Shown: piece by piece, positions 10,622 to 23,773 of the stretch | Layout: each line of letters starts with the position of its first letter | Numbering within the stretch: the first letter of the stretch is position 1 | Origin: Bromus sterilis | Taxonomy: Eukaryota > Streptophyta > Magnoliopsida > Poales > Poaceae | Direction: 5' to 3' | DNA length: 64,000 bases | Assembly: GCA_950022295.1 (NCBI GenBank) | Contig: OX465600.1 | Span: forward strand, 313,358,031 to 313,422,030 | The notes under the pieces: generated by a model | The model's database searches: none | Told to the model about the DNA's origin: nothing | The model's input: only the letters and a program-made list of their open reading frames with translations | Position numbers and translations under genes: made by a program

Positions 10622-12519
10622 TTATGATCGCTTCTTGGGCCGTAACCACGGAGCATCTTCATTGCTTAATGGGATAGTTGGGTCAGTTTTCACTATGAAT
10701 GGAGGAATTTCATGAAACTTATCGTAATCTTCGGACTTGTCTGTCTTCTCCTCGACTCCCATGATGTTTCTTTTTCCTGAAAGAACTATGTGATGCCTGG
10801 GCTCATTGTCTGATGTATTCGTATCCTTGTTTTTCCTTTTTTTCGGTTTAGAAGACATGTCCTTCACATAGAAAACCTGAGCCACATCTTTGGCTAGGAC
10901 GAATGGGTCGTCTGTGTGACCAAGATTCTTGAGATCCACTGTTGTCATTCCGTACAGCTGGTCGACCTTTACCCCATCTACATTCATGTTGACCCAACTG
11001 CACCGAAACAAAGGGACCTTAAAAGTAGGTCCACAGTCAAGTTCCCATATCTCATCTATGTAACCATAGTATGTGTCCTTTGTACCATCCTCGTTTGTTG
11101 CATCAAAGCGGACACCACTGTTTTGGTTGGTGCTCTTCTTATCTTGGGCGACCGTGTAAAATGTATTCCCATTTATCTCGTACCCTTGGAAAGTCAATAC
11201 AGTCTCAGACGGTGTCGCGGCCAACAAGTAGAGTTGATTTCCAATAGTTGTGTCATGCATGAGACGTAATTGCAACCAAGTGCTGAAAGTCTCCATGTGT
11301 TTGACTTGAATCCATTGGTCATCCTCCCCCGGGAACTTGGAGCGTAGAACATTCTTGTGTTCCTCGATATACGGTTGGACGAAGATAGAACTTTGTAGAA
11401 CTGTGTAGTGTGCTTGAGTCAAAGAATGCCCGTCCTGAAATATCTTTGCTTTCTTTCCTAGCATTCCTTTTCCACTCAGTCTCCCCTCATACCGCGATTC
11501 AGGAACACCAATCGGCTTAAGGTCAGGAATAAAGTCAACACAGAACTCAATGACCTCCTCTGTTCCATAGCCCTTGGAGATGCTTCCTTCTGGCCTTGCA
11601 CGGTTACGAACATATTTCTTTAAAACTCCCATGAACCTCTCGAAGGGGAACATATTGTGTAGAAATACAGGACCTAGAATGGCAATCCCGTCGACCAGGT
11701 GAACCAGCAAATGCGTCATAATATTGAAGAAGGACGGGGGGAACACCAACTCAAAACTGACGAGACATTGGACCACATCCTTCTGTAGCCTTTCCAGACT
11801 TGCATGACCGATTACCTTCTGAGATATTGCATTGAGAAATGCACATAGCTTCACAATGGGTACTCGAACATTTTCTGGTAGAAGCCCCCGCAATGCAACC
11901 GGAAGCAACTGCGTCATAATCACGTGGTAATCATGAGACTTGAGGTTCTGGAATTTTTTCTCTGCCATATTTATTATTCCCTTTATATTTGACGAGAAGC
12001 CTGCCAGGACCTTGATACTTCTAAGGCATTCAAAAAAGATTTCCTTCTCTGCTTTGGTAAGAGCGTAGCTGCTTAGACGCCCTTTATCAGTATGCCTGTG
12101 GTATGGGTCTTTCATACGTTGCTGGTCCTCCCGTGCTTCTGGTGTATCTTTTGACTTCCCATACACGCCCAGGAACCCTAGCAGGTTCACGCAAAGATTC
12201 TTCGTCATGTGCATCACGTCGATTGAAGAACGGACATCTAGCTCTACCCAATAGGGTAGCTCCCAAAATATAGATTTCTTCTTCCACATGGCCGCGTGCC
12301 GGTAACGACGTCTTTCGGAACAGATCGACTGCCAGGACCCTTTCCAAAGATTACTTCTAGGTCATTCACCATACCAAATACATCAGCAGCTTTAGGGAGC
12401 TTAGGCTTTTTCCGGTGATCTGCCTCACCGTTGAAATGCTTGCCTTTCTTTCTGACGATATGATTGGGCGGCAGAAATTGACGACACCCGAGGTACACAA
12501 CCTTCTTACATTTATCCAA
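10622..12519 (-). pseudogene. CACTA transposase (TNP2 type), C-terminal part
   Basis: Second part of the transposase, continuing from 21845 across the Angela insertion. 12519-12290 encodes YLGCRQFLPPNH and KGKHFNGEAD, then a frameshift near 12290 leads into a 555-codon frame (12289-10622). That frame contains KKKSIFWELPYW, SIDVMHMTKNLC, the DUF4218-type FPPSFFNIMTHLLVHL / PFERFMGVLKKYVRNRARPE and the DUF4216-type YYGYIDEIWEL / VPLFRCSWV, ending LRPKKRS. The family cuts and joins CACTA elements through their terminal repeats. The frame is well preserved apart from the single frameshift and the retrotransposon insertion. The transposase would be about 1,100 residues in total, normal for the family. 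It is inactive here because it is interrupted. Confidence 0.9.
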
Positions 12520-12524
12520 ATATA

Positions 12525-14661
12525 TGTTGGGAAACGTAGTAGAAAACAAAATTTTCGGCCTACGAATCAAGAACCCAAGATCATCCAAGATAGATTGCAT
12601 ACAAGGTTTAGGTCATGGCTCACCAACCGATGTAGCGGAAGTAGAGTTGGTGAAGCTCGTGGACGTAGTGGAAGTAGATCTCGCAAGTTCTCCCACGAAC
12701 AGTCCCTCGATCAATCCCACGAACAAGTCCCGCGATCTAGTCCCACGGACAAGTCCCATGAACAAGCTCCTCGAAGAAGGGTCGAAGGTACGACCCCTCC
12801 ATTAGTATCCACACATCCCGTAGCAGCAATCCAGCAGCGGTCCGCCGTCCAGAGATGAACGCCACCGAGAAAACTAGAGGGAGAAAACCCTAACGGATTC
12901 CGATCTAGAACAACGTCTAAACCGGGGTCTAAAAGTGGAGCAACGGGGTTTAGAGGAGGGAGGGTGGCGCATAGGCCTTGGGGACAAGTTGTGTACTTCT
13001 CCCCCTCCCCCTGGCTCACCTTATATAGGTGGCCAGGAGGTCTAGGGCGCAGCCCAAGGAGGATTGGGAGTCCAACTTGGACTCCCAAGCCTTCCAAACC
13101 TTCCCACACCTTCCCACCGGAAACCTGCCATAATGGGTTTTGGTATTCCCACCTGGAGGGGGATTCCTTCCCCTTGGTGCGCCCCCCACCCCTTGGCCGG
13201 CCAGGGCAGCCTAGGTGGCTTGCCCCCCAAGGCTAGGGGCGCAGGGGAGTGGGTGGTACTGCCCGGAACCTTCCGGAACCTTCCATTAACTTCTAGAAGC
13301 TTCTAGGACCTTCCGGGACATACCGGGACCGTTTCGGGACATTCCAGACACTTCTGGAGACTTTCCAGGACCTTCCGAGACCGTTCTCGGACGTTCCGGA
13401 GCCATCCGGATAGTTTCCAAGACCATCCGAGTTACAGTTTAAGCCACCCGATGACCGCGAAGGTTGTTTGGACGCCCAGCGATTATCCGGAAACTATTCC
13501 GGTTGATCCAGGACTTCCCTAGTACCATTCTCATATGTTCCGGAACCACCTGGGACTACTCCAGAGTGATCCGGACATATCCTTAAATACCCAAAACTAC
13601 TTCTGGTGCCCTTATGAACTATTTCATAAATCCCCGGAACTACTTCCGGTACCCGTATGAACTATTCTGCTTTGCTTCCACTAAACCTTCTACCATTCCA
13701 GCATTCTAACAGACTACTGCTCGTTAAGTGTGTGACCCAATAGGTTCGGTATAATGCGGACATGACTCAGAACATCTTCCGGACATAGGTCAACAGCCTT
13801 TTGTCAATAGCCAATAATCAACAGCGGAGCCATGGACACCCATGTTGACTCCCACACATACACGAAGAAACTTCGAGTGAACCATTATGTTTATTCATGT
13901 ACCATTCCCTTTGCTTCGTGATATATGACAAAGTTAGAGGAGAGATGTTTGGCACCCATGTGTAACAACTTCTTGAACACAAGCCACTCGTTATCCTCCT
14001 TGCTCGTTTGTCCATTTTCTCGTTATCGTATTCCGGTATCCCTATGACTGAATCACAATGTGTCTGGCTAGACTATAATGGATACCGTCATACCGAGTGG
14101 GCCCAAAGTCAATATCTCTTCATCGTGAAGGAGCAAATCCCATTCTTGAACTATCACAGTCACTAGCCACACCATCTGACATACCCAGAACTTATTTTAC
14201 TACTTCCCATTTACGGGAGGATTCATCTAAGAACCAAAGCATGTCTTCCTGTGTGAAGCAACTCGATACTCTCATGGTCTAAGGAATTACGTATATGATA
14301 ACATTTCATGATATGACTTATAACGTAGTTACGATGTGATCTCTAAGTATATCATTCAATACTGGGGTCGGTTCAACATCATTGTTCTGCTAACAATATG
14401 TTCCCATTGCTACTGACATCCTTGTTACAAGAACAATGTCCATGATTAAGAAAACGTAATCATCAGTTAGCACATGAGCTGGTCTTAGAGGCTAAACCAG
14501 GAACTCTTGGTGTTTACATTTCCACACATGCAAGTGAGTTTTCTTCTGAATCTCATAGTCAGGGTCATTGCAATTATAGCACAGAAATATAAACATTAAT
14601 TACGAACGTGGAAATATATATAATAACATTTTATTATTGCCTCTAGGGCATATTTCCAACA
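12525..14661 (-). repeat. Angela 3' LTR (left in window)
   Basis: 2,137 bp, begins tgttgggaaacg and ends ccaaca in plus reading. TATA box (CCTATATAAGG on minus) at 13019-13029 and a run of heat-shock-type motifs at 13265-13306. Nearly identical to 19709-21844. Short reading frames inside are repeated in both LTRs and match no protein I know. Confidence 0.95.
13265..13306 (-). promoter_or_regulatory. Heat-shock-element-like cluster in Angela 3' LTR
   Basis: ggaaccttccggaaccttcc (13265-13284) gives four alternating GAA/TTC units with 2-bp spacing, a perfect extended heat-shock element by consensus (nGAAnnTTCn). ttctagaagcttctag (13291-13306) gives three more. It lies about 240 bp upstream of the LTR TATA box on the minus strand. 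Confidence 0.5.
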
Positions 14662-17600
14662 GTCTCCCACTTGCACTAGAGTCAATAATATTATCAGTGC
14701 TTGAGCACTTTACACCTATGGCATACCGGTGTAATACATGCTTCATTTGTGGTATAGACTTCATCATCGGATCTGACGTTTCAGACCCGTTTGTATCTTG
14801 CATATCTTCGCGTTTTCACGCTATCATAAAATTCACTAATTTTATCAGTTTAGCTTTGTATATGTTTGAATCAATTGGTAGGACCTTGGTTCCTTTAGAA
14901 TAAGTCATGAAATCATTCATCAATGTTCCATGAGCTTCAAGTATCTAAGAAAACCATACCACGTTCATGAATGAACTTATGATTCAAAATACCCTCCTTG
15001 TTACTTCCTTAAGCAACAATATACTTAGCCTCTGTTATAGAATTCGCCACAGTATCGAACTTGACAAAGTTCCTCCACACTGCGCCACCCTTACGTGTGA
15101 AACACATAATCCCAATTAAAATCGAAAATCGGTCGGATTAAATATGAAGACTGAATTGGTGTAACTGTTTACATCAAAATTCAGCTGGTGTAACTTTTTA
15201 CAACGAGTTCTTCATTATCTCCATTTTCCGAGAAACATATCTTATCTATCATAAGTTTAACTTTTCACTGTTTGTCCAATGATCAACATATTGATCACTT
15301 TGGTATCTTGCTGACAACCTTTTGGAACAGTGGACATATCTGGTCGTTTTACATATTATGGTGTACATGATTAATCCAAACACATAGGTGAGTGGAATTC
15401 AATTCACATGTTCTTGCTTATCTGTGTTCATGAACACTGATATCTGCAAATAATTTTTCACCGTGACCTCGGCAAGAACATTGTTCTTGGCGTTTTCATA
15501 CTAAACTACTTTAGTATCATGTCAACATGTAATGTTGGTCTTAGCATGATCAGACACTTACTATCTACATAGATCATTGTGCTCAATCCTAATGCTATAT
15601 TAGCCCAAGAACTTCAGCTGGAAACTATTTTCAATGAAGTTCTTATTCGTGTCAAGAAATTTATATCATTTCTATTCAAAAATATGTCATGTACATAAGG
15701 TTTTAGAAATATCATTCAGCTCCCACTTACTTTCTTGAATATTCAAGCATCTTCGTTATTCCTGATGAAAACAAACTCTTTTGGCAATTTCATCATAACG
15801 AAAATTCCAACTCCATCATGCCAGTTTCAGTCCATTATTGGATGACCGAAGCTTGCATCTATTCTAGCATCCTTTGAATAGACAAAACATTCCGGTCGTA
15901 TCAGATATACGCCCTTTGTTATATTTCCGTGTAGGAACTTTGTTTTGACGTTCATTCTACCATATCCTATAAATGAGATATGTAGTAATTTCTAGTATAA
16001 CCCGAACTGACTAAAGCATCTCTACGGTCGACATTACTTCGCCGTAGTCAACTTTTGAACTTGCTAGAAAACATATTTCCAACGAGTTGAGCTTTATGGA
16101 TAAAACAATTTCATTCGAATCAGTTATAGATCCATTTATATATTCTTCAGACTCTTAGTCTTTCGGAGGGTCTACCAAGTTCACAACTTGACTTACTTCC
16201 ATGGATACTATCTTGGATTATTTGGCATTTAGCCAAATCCCGGAGTCAGGGCCCATCAACGCTTCTTTGTATATCACAGGTTTATCATTGTCGAACAACA
16301 ATATCTCGTTTTACATATCATGAATGTTTGTACGAGTTTTGTCTAACATGTGTGGTTCAGCTGCACACTTATTTGAAGATTCAACAATCTTTAACAAGTT
16401 GCACTGTCCTCCCACTCACTCTTTGGCAAGAAAGCATTTTCTTCAAAACACATTGTTCTTAACAACAAATAGTTTTGCTTTTGTGTAGTGATAGAGGAAT
16501 ACCAAACCTTTTGGAATAACCTTCACAAAGTAGCACTTATCTGATTTGGTGTTTTTGAGTATGTCAAACATATGCCTCATATACCCAAATTTTAAGAAAA
16601 GACAACATGGTTTTAACAGTCCATACCACATTTAATATGGTGTCATTTCAACAGATTTGATGGTGCTCTTTTCAGTGTAAAAGCCGGTCACTAACGCATA
16701 AATTTAATAAGTATAATGGCAAATTGATAAACGTCATATTTGATCTTACCGTGTCATACATGGCTTGATTACATCTCTCGAATACTTTACTCATAGTGGT
16801 GTTCCGGGAGACGCAAGTTATGACACTTCTTCACAACTCATCAGACGTTCGCTAAACTTGTAACTCAAATATTACTTTCTACAATCTAATTTGCAGAAGC
16901 TTTATTTTCTCGTTACAATGAATTTCTATTTCACTCTATAATTCCTTGAACATTTCAAAGATTTCAGACGTATGTCTCTATTGAACATATATCCACATAT
17001 CTACTTCAACTCATGAGTGAAGATAGGGAATCCACTGCACACAACTACACTTATTGGACTACACACATCATCATGTATGATTACCAATGGTTTAGTTGCC
17101 CGTTCATGTATGACCTATCAACGGTGTTTTAGTCACATTACTTCGAGACAAAGATCGCAAGCGTCAAGTGATTCATAATCATATGACACGAAAGTCCATC
17201 ACTTATGGAAATTCTTCATGCATTTTATGTCACCTGTGATAAACGACAGTGCCACATCTATGTGGTATTTCAGTCAGTATTGCGACGTTTAGCATCAGTG
17301 TTATGGATGTTTAGTATTATTATCAAGATTCATCACATACAACCTATTCATAATGGAAGTATGGCCTTTACGTTATTCATAGCTTTGAACAACTCTCTTG
17401 CAACAAACATGATTCAAAATGATGTTTTGCAACAAGGCTAAAGTGTAGTAACAATTTACTCAACTCTAAAATGAATTATGAAGATAATCATAGAGTCAAC
17501 ACACGGTATAGTAAACCTTTTACCGTGTTCCCGAGTGTGTCAAAACTCATCATTAGCTAGTCATAAAGGCCATAGTATTTCTTGCACCGAGTTGCAACAA

Positions 17601-19708
17601 TATGCAATCGATGTGATATTCTGGTGATCAACAGTTTAATCACAATATACAGAATCCACAATTAACTTCTTAATCATGATTCCCAAGAATTACATCTCTT
17701 GACCAGCAATGAATTCATCTATAACTCCGTATGACTTTCATTTCTGAGCTGGATATTCCAGTCTTCTTTCGTTTTGCCTTTATACGTATCATAGTTCTAT
17801 TTCCAATGTCACTCCTACTCACAGAAGATCACACATGATCAAGGGTGGCGCAGGCCATGGACTTTCCGGCGTGTAAGTCTTACTAACACCCTATGGAACT
17901 TCCTTTCCCTTAATCCTCATCATCATATGATCGGTGTTCTTCTGGATCCCACACTTATCAGTTTTGTTTAGAGCACAATGAACATTTTCACTAATGCTTA
18001 CAATCAGACATTGTACTAGATATCTTATATCCTACATCAATTGTCTTATCACTGAAAACAATTTTTCAGTTCCATGAATATAACATAACTATCCCAAACG
18101 TTTCGAAGTTCGGGTTTCATGGTGGTGAAGACAATGCACTTAGCTGTGGTGGAATTCTAGCATTTTGGATTATGGACGTAAGTCACATCATCCATAGCAT
18201 CAGCGGGAGAGCATCAAAAATTTGCGATAGGATATGGTCCTTCTCGGCACTATTGAGGATAGTCCTCACAATACGGTACCAATCGTAAAGTTTTTACCAG
18301 ATAATACAGTTAATCAAAATCAATTGGGAAGGTGGTAACGCGAGCCATTATTCTACAACGATAATGCAAATACTAAGACTTTGTTCATAATTAAGTTGCA
18401 CTTGTGATTAATCAATTTAATTACTAAGTGCGCTCCCACTCAGATCAATATCTCTCGTAATTGATGCTGGAGTGATTCAAGATCCGACCCAATCGTCCGC
18501 CATTGATGTGACATCACTGATGACTTAGATTGGACCGGTAGGCCAACTTGCCAATCACAACACATGTGATTCTTGTTCATCTTTCGATGGGCGTGTTCCG
18601 GTAGCAAACTTTTATCCAAACCGTCAAGACAACCAAGTGTAATGCGCTGTGTGTTCTTTTAACACACCCGCCTTTTATGCGTCACACACGTGTGCACCCA
18701 TGTGACATGACCTGCTCCGATGTGAAACATAGTATAGACGGTGCTACAGTTGGAAGAACACTATCAACTTGATATTGTTTTGCGAGAGATCACCCTAATA
18801 AAACACGACTACCGCGCATCAAACAAGGGTGCATCAAAGGGATAAACATCACAGGCAGTTCATAAAATTATGTGATATGATATAGCCCTTTGCTTCGTGA
18901 AGTCTTCGTAGTCTTCACGCCGTCGTGGTAGAAGTCACCGCGTCCACCAACTTTCTCCTTGGCGTCGGGAACATCACCACGGCTTCCGGCATGTGCGTCG
19001 GGGTCCACCTCCGCATCGTAGATCATCACCTTGCATCTATCTATTGCTTTGCCTCGAGCTAATAAACAGTTCTGGCACGCAGGCCATAATTAAGTGACAA
19101 TCATATGACTCCAGTCATCATGCCGTACCACGACACGCAGGTCGCGAATAAATATTACATTACATATAGCATCTCATACAAACACATTGCAAATCTTGAA
19201 GGCTATACCACATCACATGCATACTCTGCAAAAACGAGTTAGATCGCCATCTACACGGGTTGTTGCAACTTTTATCGTGGTTATTAAGCAGGTTTACAAG
19301 GCAAACGAGAAACCCTAGAAAAACAAAACACGATACTTCTTTTGTTGCTAGTTTAACATACGGGGTGCGTGCAGCAACTAATGCCACAAGCCAAACTTCG
19401 TTAAACGCGTGACCCCCGTGTGGATTTGAGTTCATAAAATCCACAAGCCCCTCCATGTTAAATCTTCTATTGCGAGATTAAGATGAGATCCAAGGAGTTT
19501 GATGTAGACCATGATCAAGGCAACCAGCATACTGAAAGCAGCATAGAGGGATCGATGGAAAACTCAATCCTTGTAGCAAAACCTCAACTTGCCATCAAGC
19601 ATAGAAAAAATCACATGATAGGGAAGCAACAAGAAAATCAATGCCTCATATCACACATATGATCTAGACCTAAACATGCATCTAATCAAGGATCGCTCAT
19701 GATACCGC
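14662..19708 (-). pseudogene. Degenerate Copia internal region (gag-pol remnants)
   Basis: The polypurine tract is at 14662-14676 and the primer-binding site (GGTATCATGAGC on minus, complementary to tRNA-iMet with one extra base) at 19695-19706. The longest frames are under 100 codons. One minus frame at 16443-16631 still reads as the end of a Copia integrase/GAG-polyprotein segment, with FLKFGYM, the KCYFV...PKG motif and FVVKNNVF. The antisense text around 15000-15120 resembles the RT/RNase H end of this family. Stops and frameshifts are everywhere. The 19,000-19,100 stretch is the untranslated leader. It cannot supply its own proteins. Confidence 0.75.
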
Positions 19709-21844
19709 TGTTGGGAAACGTAGTAGAAAACAAAATTTTCGGCCTACGAATCAAGAACCCAAGATCATCCAAGATAGATTGCATACAAGGTTTAGGTCAT
19801 GGCTCACCAACCGATGTAGCGGAAGTAGAGTTGGTGAAGCTCGTGGACGTAGTGGAAGTAGATCTCGCAAGTTCTCCCACGAACAGTCCCTCGATCAATC
19901 CCACGAACAAGTCCCGCGATCTAGTCCCACGGACAAGTCCCATGAACAAGATCCTCGAAGAAGGGTCGAAGGTACGACCCCTCCATTAGTATCCACACAT
20001 CCCGTAGCAGCAATCCAGCAGCGCTCCGCCGTCCAGAGATGAACGCCACCGAGAAAACTAGAGGGAGAAAACCCTAACGGATTCCGATCTAGAACAGCGT
20101 CTAAACCGGGGTCTAAAAGTGGAGCAACGGGGTTTAGAGGAGGGAGGGTGGCGCATAGGCCTTGGGGACAAGTTGTGTACTTCTCCCCCTCCCCCTGGCT
20201 CACCTTATATAGGTGGCCAGGAGGTCTAGGGCGCAGCCCAAGGAGGATTGGGAGTCCAACTTGGACTCCCAAGCCTTCCAAACCTTCCCACACCTTCCCA
20301 CCGGAAACCTGCCATAATGGGTTTTGGTATTCCCACCTGGAGGGGGATTCCTTCCCCTTGGTGCGCCCCCCACCCCTTGGCCGGCCAGGGCAGCCTAGGT
20401 GGCTTGCCCCCCAAGGCTAGGGGCGCAGGGGAGTGGGTGGTACTGCCCGGAACCTTCCGGAACCTTCCATGAACTTCTAGAAGCTTCCAGGACCTTCCGG
20501 GACATACCGGGACCGTTTCGGGACATTCGGACACTTCTGGAGCACTTCCAGGACCTTCCGAGACCGTTCTCGGACGTTCTGGAGCCATCCGGATAGTTTC
20601 CAAGACCATCCGAGTTATAGTTTAAGCCACCCGATGACCGCGAAGGTTGTTTGGACGCCCAGCGATTATCCGGAAACTATTCCGGTTGATCCAGGACTTC
20701 CCTAGTACCATTCTCATATGTTCCGGAACCACCTGGGACTACTCCAGAGTGATCCGGACATATCCTTAAATACCCAAAACTACTTCTGGTGCCCTTATGA
20801 ACTATTTCATAAATCCCCGGAACTACTTCCGGTACCCGTATGAACTATTCTGCTTTGCTTCCACTAAACCTTCTACCATTCCAGCATTCTAACAGACTAC
20901 TGCTCGTTAAGTGTGTGACCCAATAGGTTCGGTATAATGCGGACATGACTCAGAACATCTTCCGGACATAGGTCAACAGCCTTTTGTCAATAGCCAATAA
21001 TCAACAGCGGAGCCATGGACACCCATGTTGACTCCCACACATACACGAAGAAACTTCGAGTGAACCATTATGTTTATTCATGTACCATTATCTTTGCTTC
21101 GTGATATATGACAAAGTTAGAGGAGAGATGTTTGGCACCCATGTGTAACATCTTCTTGAACACAAGCCACTCGTTATCCTCCTTGCTCGTTTGTCCATTT
21201 TCTCGTTATCGTATTCCGGTATCCCTGTGACTGAATCACAATGTGTCTGGCCAGACTATAATGGATACCGTCATACCGAGTGGGCCCAAAGTCAATATCT
21301 CTTCATCGTGAAGGAGCAAATCCCATTCTTGAACTATCACAGTCACTAGCCACACCATCTGACATACCCAGAACTTATTTTACTACTTCCCATTTACGGG
21401 AGGATTCATCTAAGAACCAAAGCATGTCTTCCTGTGTGAAGCAACTCGATACTCTCATGGTCTAAGGAATTACGTATATGATAACATTTCATGATATGAC
21501 TTATAACGTAGTTACGATGTGATCTCTAAGTATATCATTCAATACTGGGGTCGGTTCAACATCATTGTTCTGCTAACAATATGTTCCCATTGCTATTGAC
21601 ATCCTTGTTACAAGAACAATGTCCATGATTAAGAAAACGTAATCATCAGTTAGCACATGAGCTGGTCTTAGAGGCTAAACCAGGAACTCTTGGTGTTTAC
21701 ATTTCCACACATGCAAGTGAGTTTTCTTCTGAATCTCATAGTCAGGGTCATTGCCATTATAGCACAGAAATATAAACATTAATTACGAACGTGGAAATAT
21801 ATATAATAACATTTTATTATTGCCTCTAGGGCATATTTCCAACA
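19709..21844 (-). repeat. Angela 5' LTR (right in window)
   Basis: 2,136 bp, the 5' LTR in element sense. TATA box at 20203-20213 (CCTATATAAGG on minus). It differs from the 3' LTR by about 15-18 substitutions and a small indel by eye. Confidence 0.95.
20449..20488 (-). promoter_or_regulatory. Heat-shock-element-like cluster in Angela 5' LTR
   Basis: Same four-unit GAA/TTC run at 20449-20468, followed by gaacttctagaagcttcc (20471-20488), about 236 bp upstream of the TATA box. This is the copy that would drive the element's genomic transcript. Confidence 0.5.
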
Positions 21845-23441
21845 ATATATACCTTTATTCTTATCTAAACAGTGCGTGCATGCATTGTATCCCTTGTTTG
21901 ATTGTCCTGAAATGTTACTAAGAGCGGGCCAATCATTGATGGTTACGAAAAGCAACGCTCGCAGGTCAAATTCCTCCTGTTTGTCCTCATCCCACACGCG
22001 TACACCTGTTTTGGCCCACAGCTCCAAAAGTTCATCGACTAATGGCCTTAGGTACACATCAATGTCGTTGCCGGGTTGCCTCGGTCCTTGGATGAGCACT
22101 GGCATCATGATGAACTTCCGCTTCATGCACACCCAAGGAGGAAGGTTGTAGATACATAGAGTCACAGGCCAGGTGCTGTGACTACAGCTCTGCTCTCCAA
22201 AAGGATTCATGCCATCTGTACTTAGACCAAACCATAAGTTTCTTGCTTCATTTTTAAAGTCTAAGTGGCCTCTCTCGATTTTTCTCCACTGCGACCCATC
22301 AGCGGGGTGTCTCAACTTCCCGTCTTTCTTACGGTCTTCTTTGTGCCATCGCAGCAACCTGGCATGCTCCTTGTTTCTGAACAGACGTTTCAACCGTGGT
22401 ATTATAGGAGCATACCACATAACCTTAGCAGGAACCCTCTTCCTCGGGGGCTCGTCATCTCCCTCAGCATCACCAGGGTCATCTTGTCTGATCTTGTGCC
22501 GACTCGCAGTGCATACCGGGCATTTATCCATACTCTCGTACTCACCGCGGTACAGGATGCAGTCATTAATGCATGCATGTATCTTCTGCACATCTAATCC
22601 TAGAGGGCAGATAACCTTCTTTGCTTCGTGTGTTGTCGCGGGAAATTCGTTATCCGGTGGAAGCTTCGACTTCATTATTTGCAGTAACTTCTCAAATCCG
22701 GTGTCAGAACAACCAAAATCTGCCTTCCATTTCAACAGTTCCAGTGTGGTACCGAGATTTGTGTTGCCATCTTCGCAATTTGGGTACAAGGGCTTTTTGT
22801 GATCCTCTAGCATGGTCTCCAACTTCTCCTTCGCTTTTCCTGTTTCACAGTCTCGCTTTGCATCAGAGATGACCCGACCAAGACCATCAGCGGCCTCATC
22901 CGATTCCCGTTGTTCTTCTTCATTGTCACCTTGAGGAGCTCCATCTTCTTCATTGTCTTCCATTGCAGTGTCACCGAATTCTTCAGGGGACATAGGATAG
23001 CTATCATCATCCTCCTCTTCTTCATTGTCTTCCTGCCTAACCCCTCTTTCTCCGTGCTTGGACCAACAATAATATCCGGGAATGAAACCTCTCCGAAGCA
23101 GGTGGCCTTGAAGTGTTCTCGGGGAAGAGTACTCCGCCACATTCCGACAGTCAATACAGGGACAAGGCATAAAATTATCCACTTTGTTTGCATTAGCCAC
23201 ATTGAGAAATGTATGCAGGTTTGTAATAAACTCGGACCCGCGTCGATCGCTGTACATCCATCGCATCCGTGCTTCGATCTGCGTCATATAATTAACCATT
23301 ACAATAACTTCGTGAATAGTGAAAAGACCACTATATATGCACACGTGCAGTATTTTTGTATCAGTTACAGATGGAGAAGATAAGGTTGCTAACCTCGGCC
23401 GAGGATACGGTGTTCTGAGGACCTAAGTGTGGCTCGGACAT
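21845..23441 (-). pseudogene. CACTA transposase (TNP2 type), N-terminal part
   Basis: Proposed model: exon 1 from ATG at 23441 to 23394 (16 codons), an intron of about 115 bp (23393-23279, GT...AG on minus), then a continuous frame from 23278 to the Angela insertion at 21845. The N-terminal Transpos_assoc domain is visible (RWMYSDRRGSEF, MPCPCIDCRN). An acidic linker follows, then the transposase core typical of TNP2/Transposase_21: STDGMNPFG, STWPVTLCIYNLPPWVC, LIQGPRQPGNDIDVYL, FVTINDWPALSNISGQSNKG. This is the end nearest the terminal repeat and TATA box, so it is the 5' half. Insertion of Angela at the codons after DKNKG breaks the gene; the remainder lies at 10622-12519. Splice sites are my inference from GT/AG and frame agreement. 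Confidence 0.9.
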
Positions 23442-23534
23442 TTCGTCAAACACCTGGTGTGCAATCAAAGGAAAAAAATTCTAGCACCCACCCCACCCCA
23501 GCACAATCCTGAAATTTTTTGAGGCAAAATGGGG

Positions 23535-23543
23535 CTTATATAG
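23535..23543 (-). promoter_or_regulatory. CACTA transposase TATA box
   Basis: CTATATAAG on the minus strand between the subterminal repeats and the proposed transposase ATG at 23441, about 95 bp upstream of it. Confidence 0.6.
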
Positions 23544-23550
23544 CTAGGGC

Positions 23551-23745
23551 AACAGTCCCGGTTATTGCCAACAACCGGGACCAATGCCTCGCAGTGCGCC
23601 ACGTGTTGGTAGCCAGAGCATTGGTCCCGGTTTGTGGCAACAACCGGGACCGTTGCCCCACATGAACCGGGACCGTTGCCCTTTCCAGACGAACCGAGAC
23701 CGTTGCCCGGCATCGGTCCCGGTTCTGAAATGAACCGGGAGCAAT
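23551..23745. repeat. CACTA subterminal repeats, right
   Basis: Repeated gtcccggtt and aaccgggac motifs in both orientations (about 23551-23582, 23624-23652, 23664-23674, 23713-23742), the usual transposase-binding region inside a grass CACTA terminus. Confidence 0.8.
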
Positions 23746-23773
23746 GCCTTTTTTGGGCTGGACGAAAGGGGGG

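Larger units (their letters stand above)
12525..21844 (-). mobile_element. Angela/BARE/WIS-type Copia LTR retrotransposon, decayed internal region
   Basis: Complete minus-strand element: LTRs at 12525-14661 and 19709-21844, internal region 14662-19708, and target duplication ATATA at 12520-12524 and 21845-21849. The LTR begins TGTTGGAAATATGCCC on the minus strand, the known start of this family. It has a tRNA-iMet-type primer site and the CAAGTGGGAGACTG polypurine tract typical of BARE/Angela. It interrupts the CACTA transposase. The LTRs differ at roughly 15-18 positions by eye (under 1%), so insertion is recent, yet the internal region has no intact frame. Confidence 0.95.

Noticed and set aside
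12711..13109. 132-codon frame in Angela LTR, repeated at 19895-20293
   Set aside because: Present in both LTRs because they are duplicates; composition reflects LTR repeats and no known protein matches.
22209..22802. 197-codon plus-strand frame
   Set aside because: Antisense shadow of the CACTA transposase.
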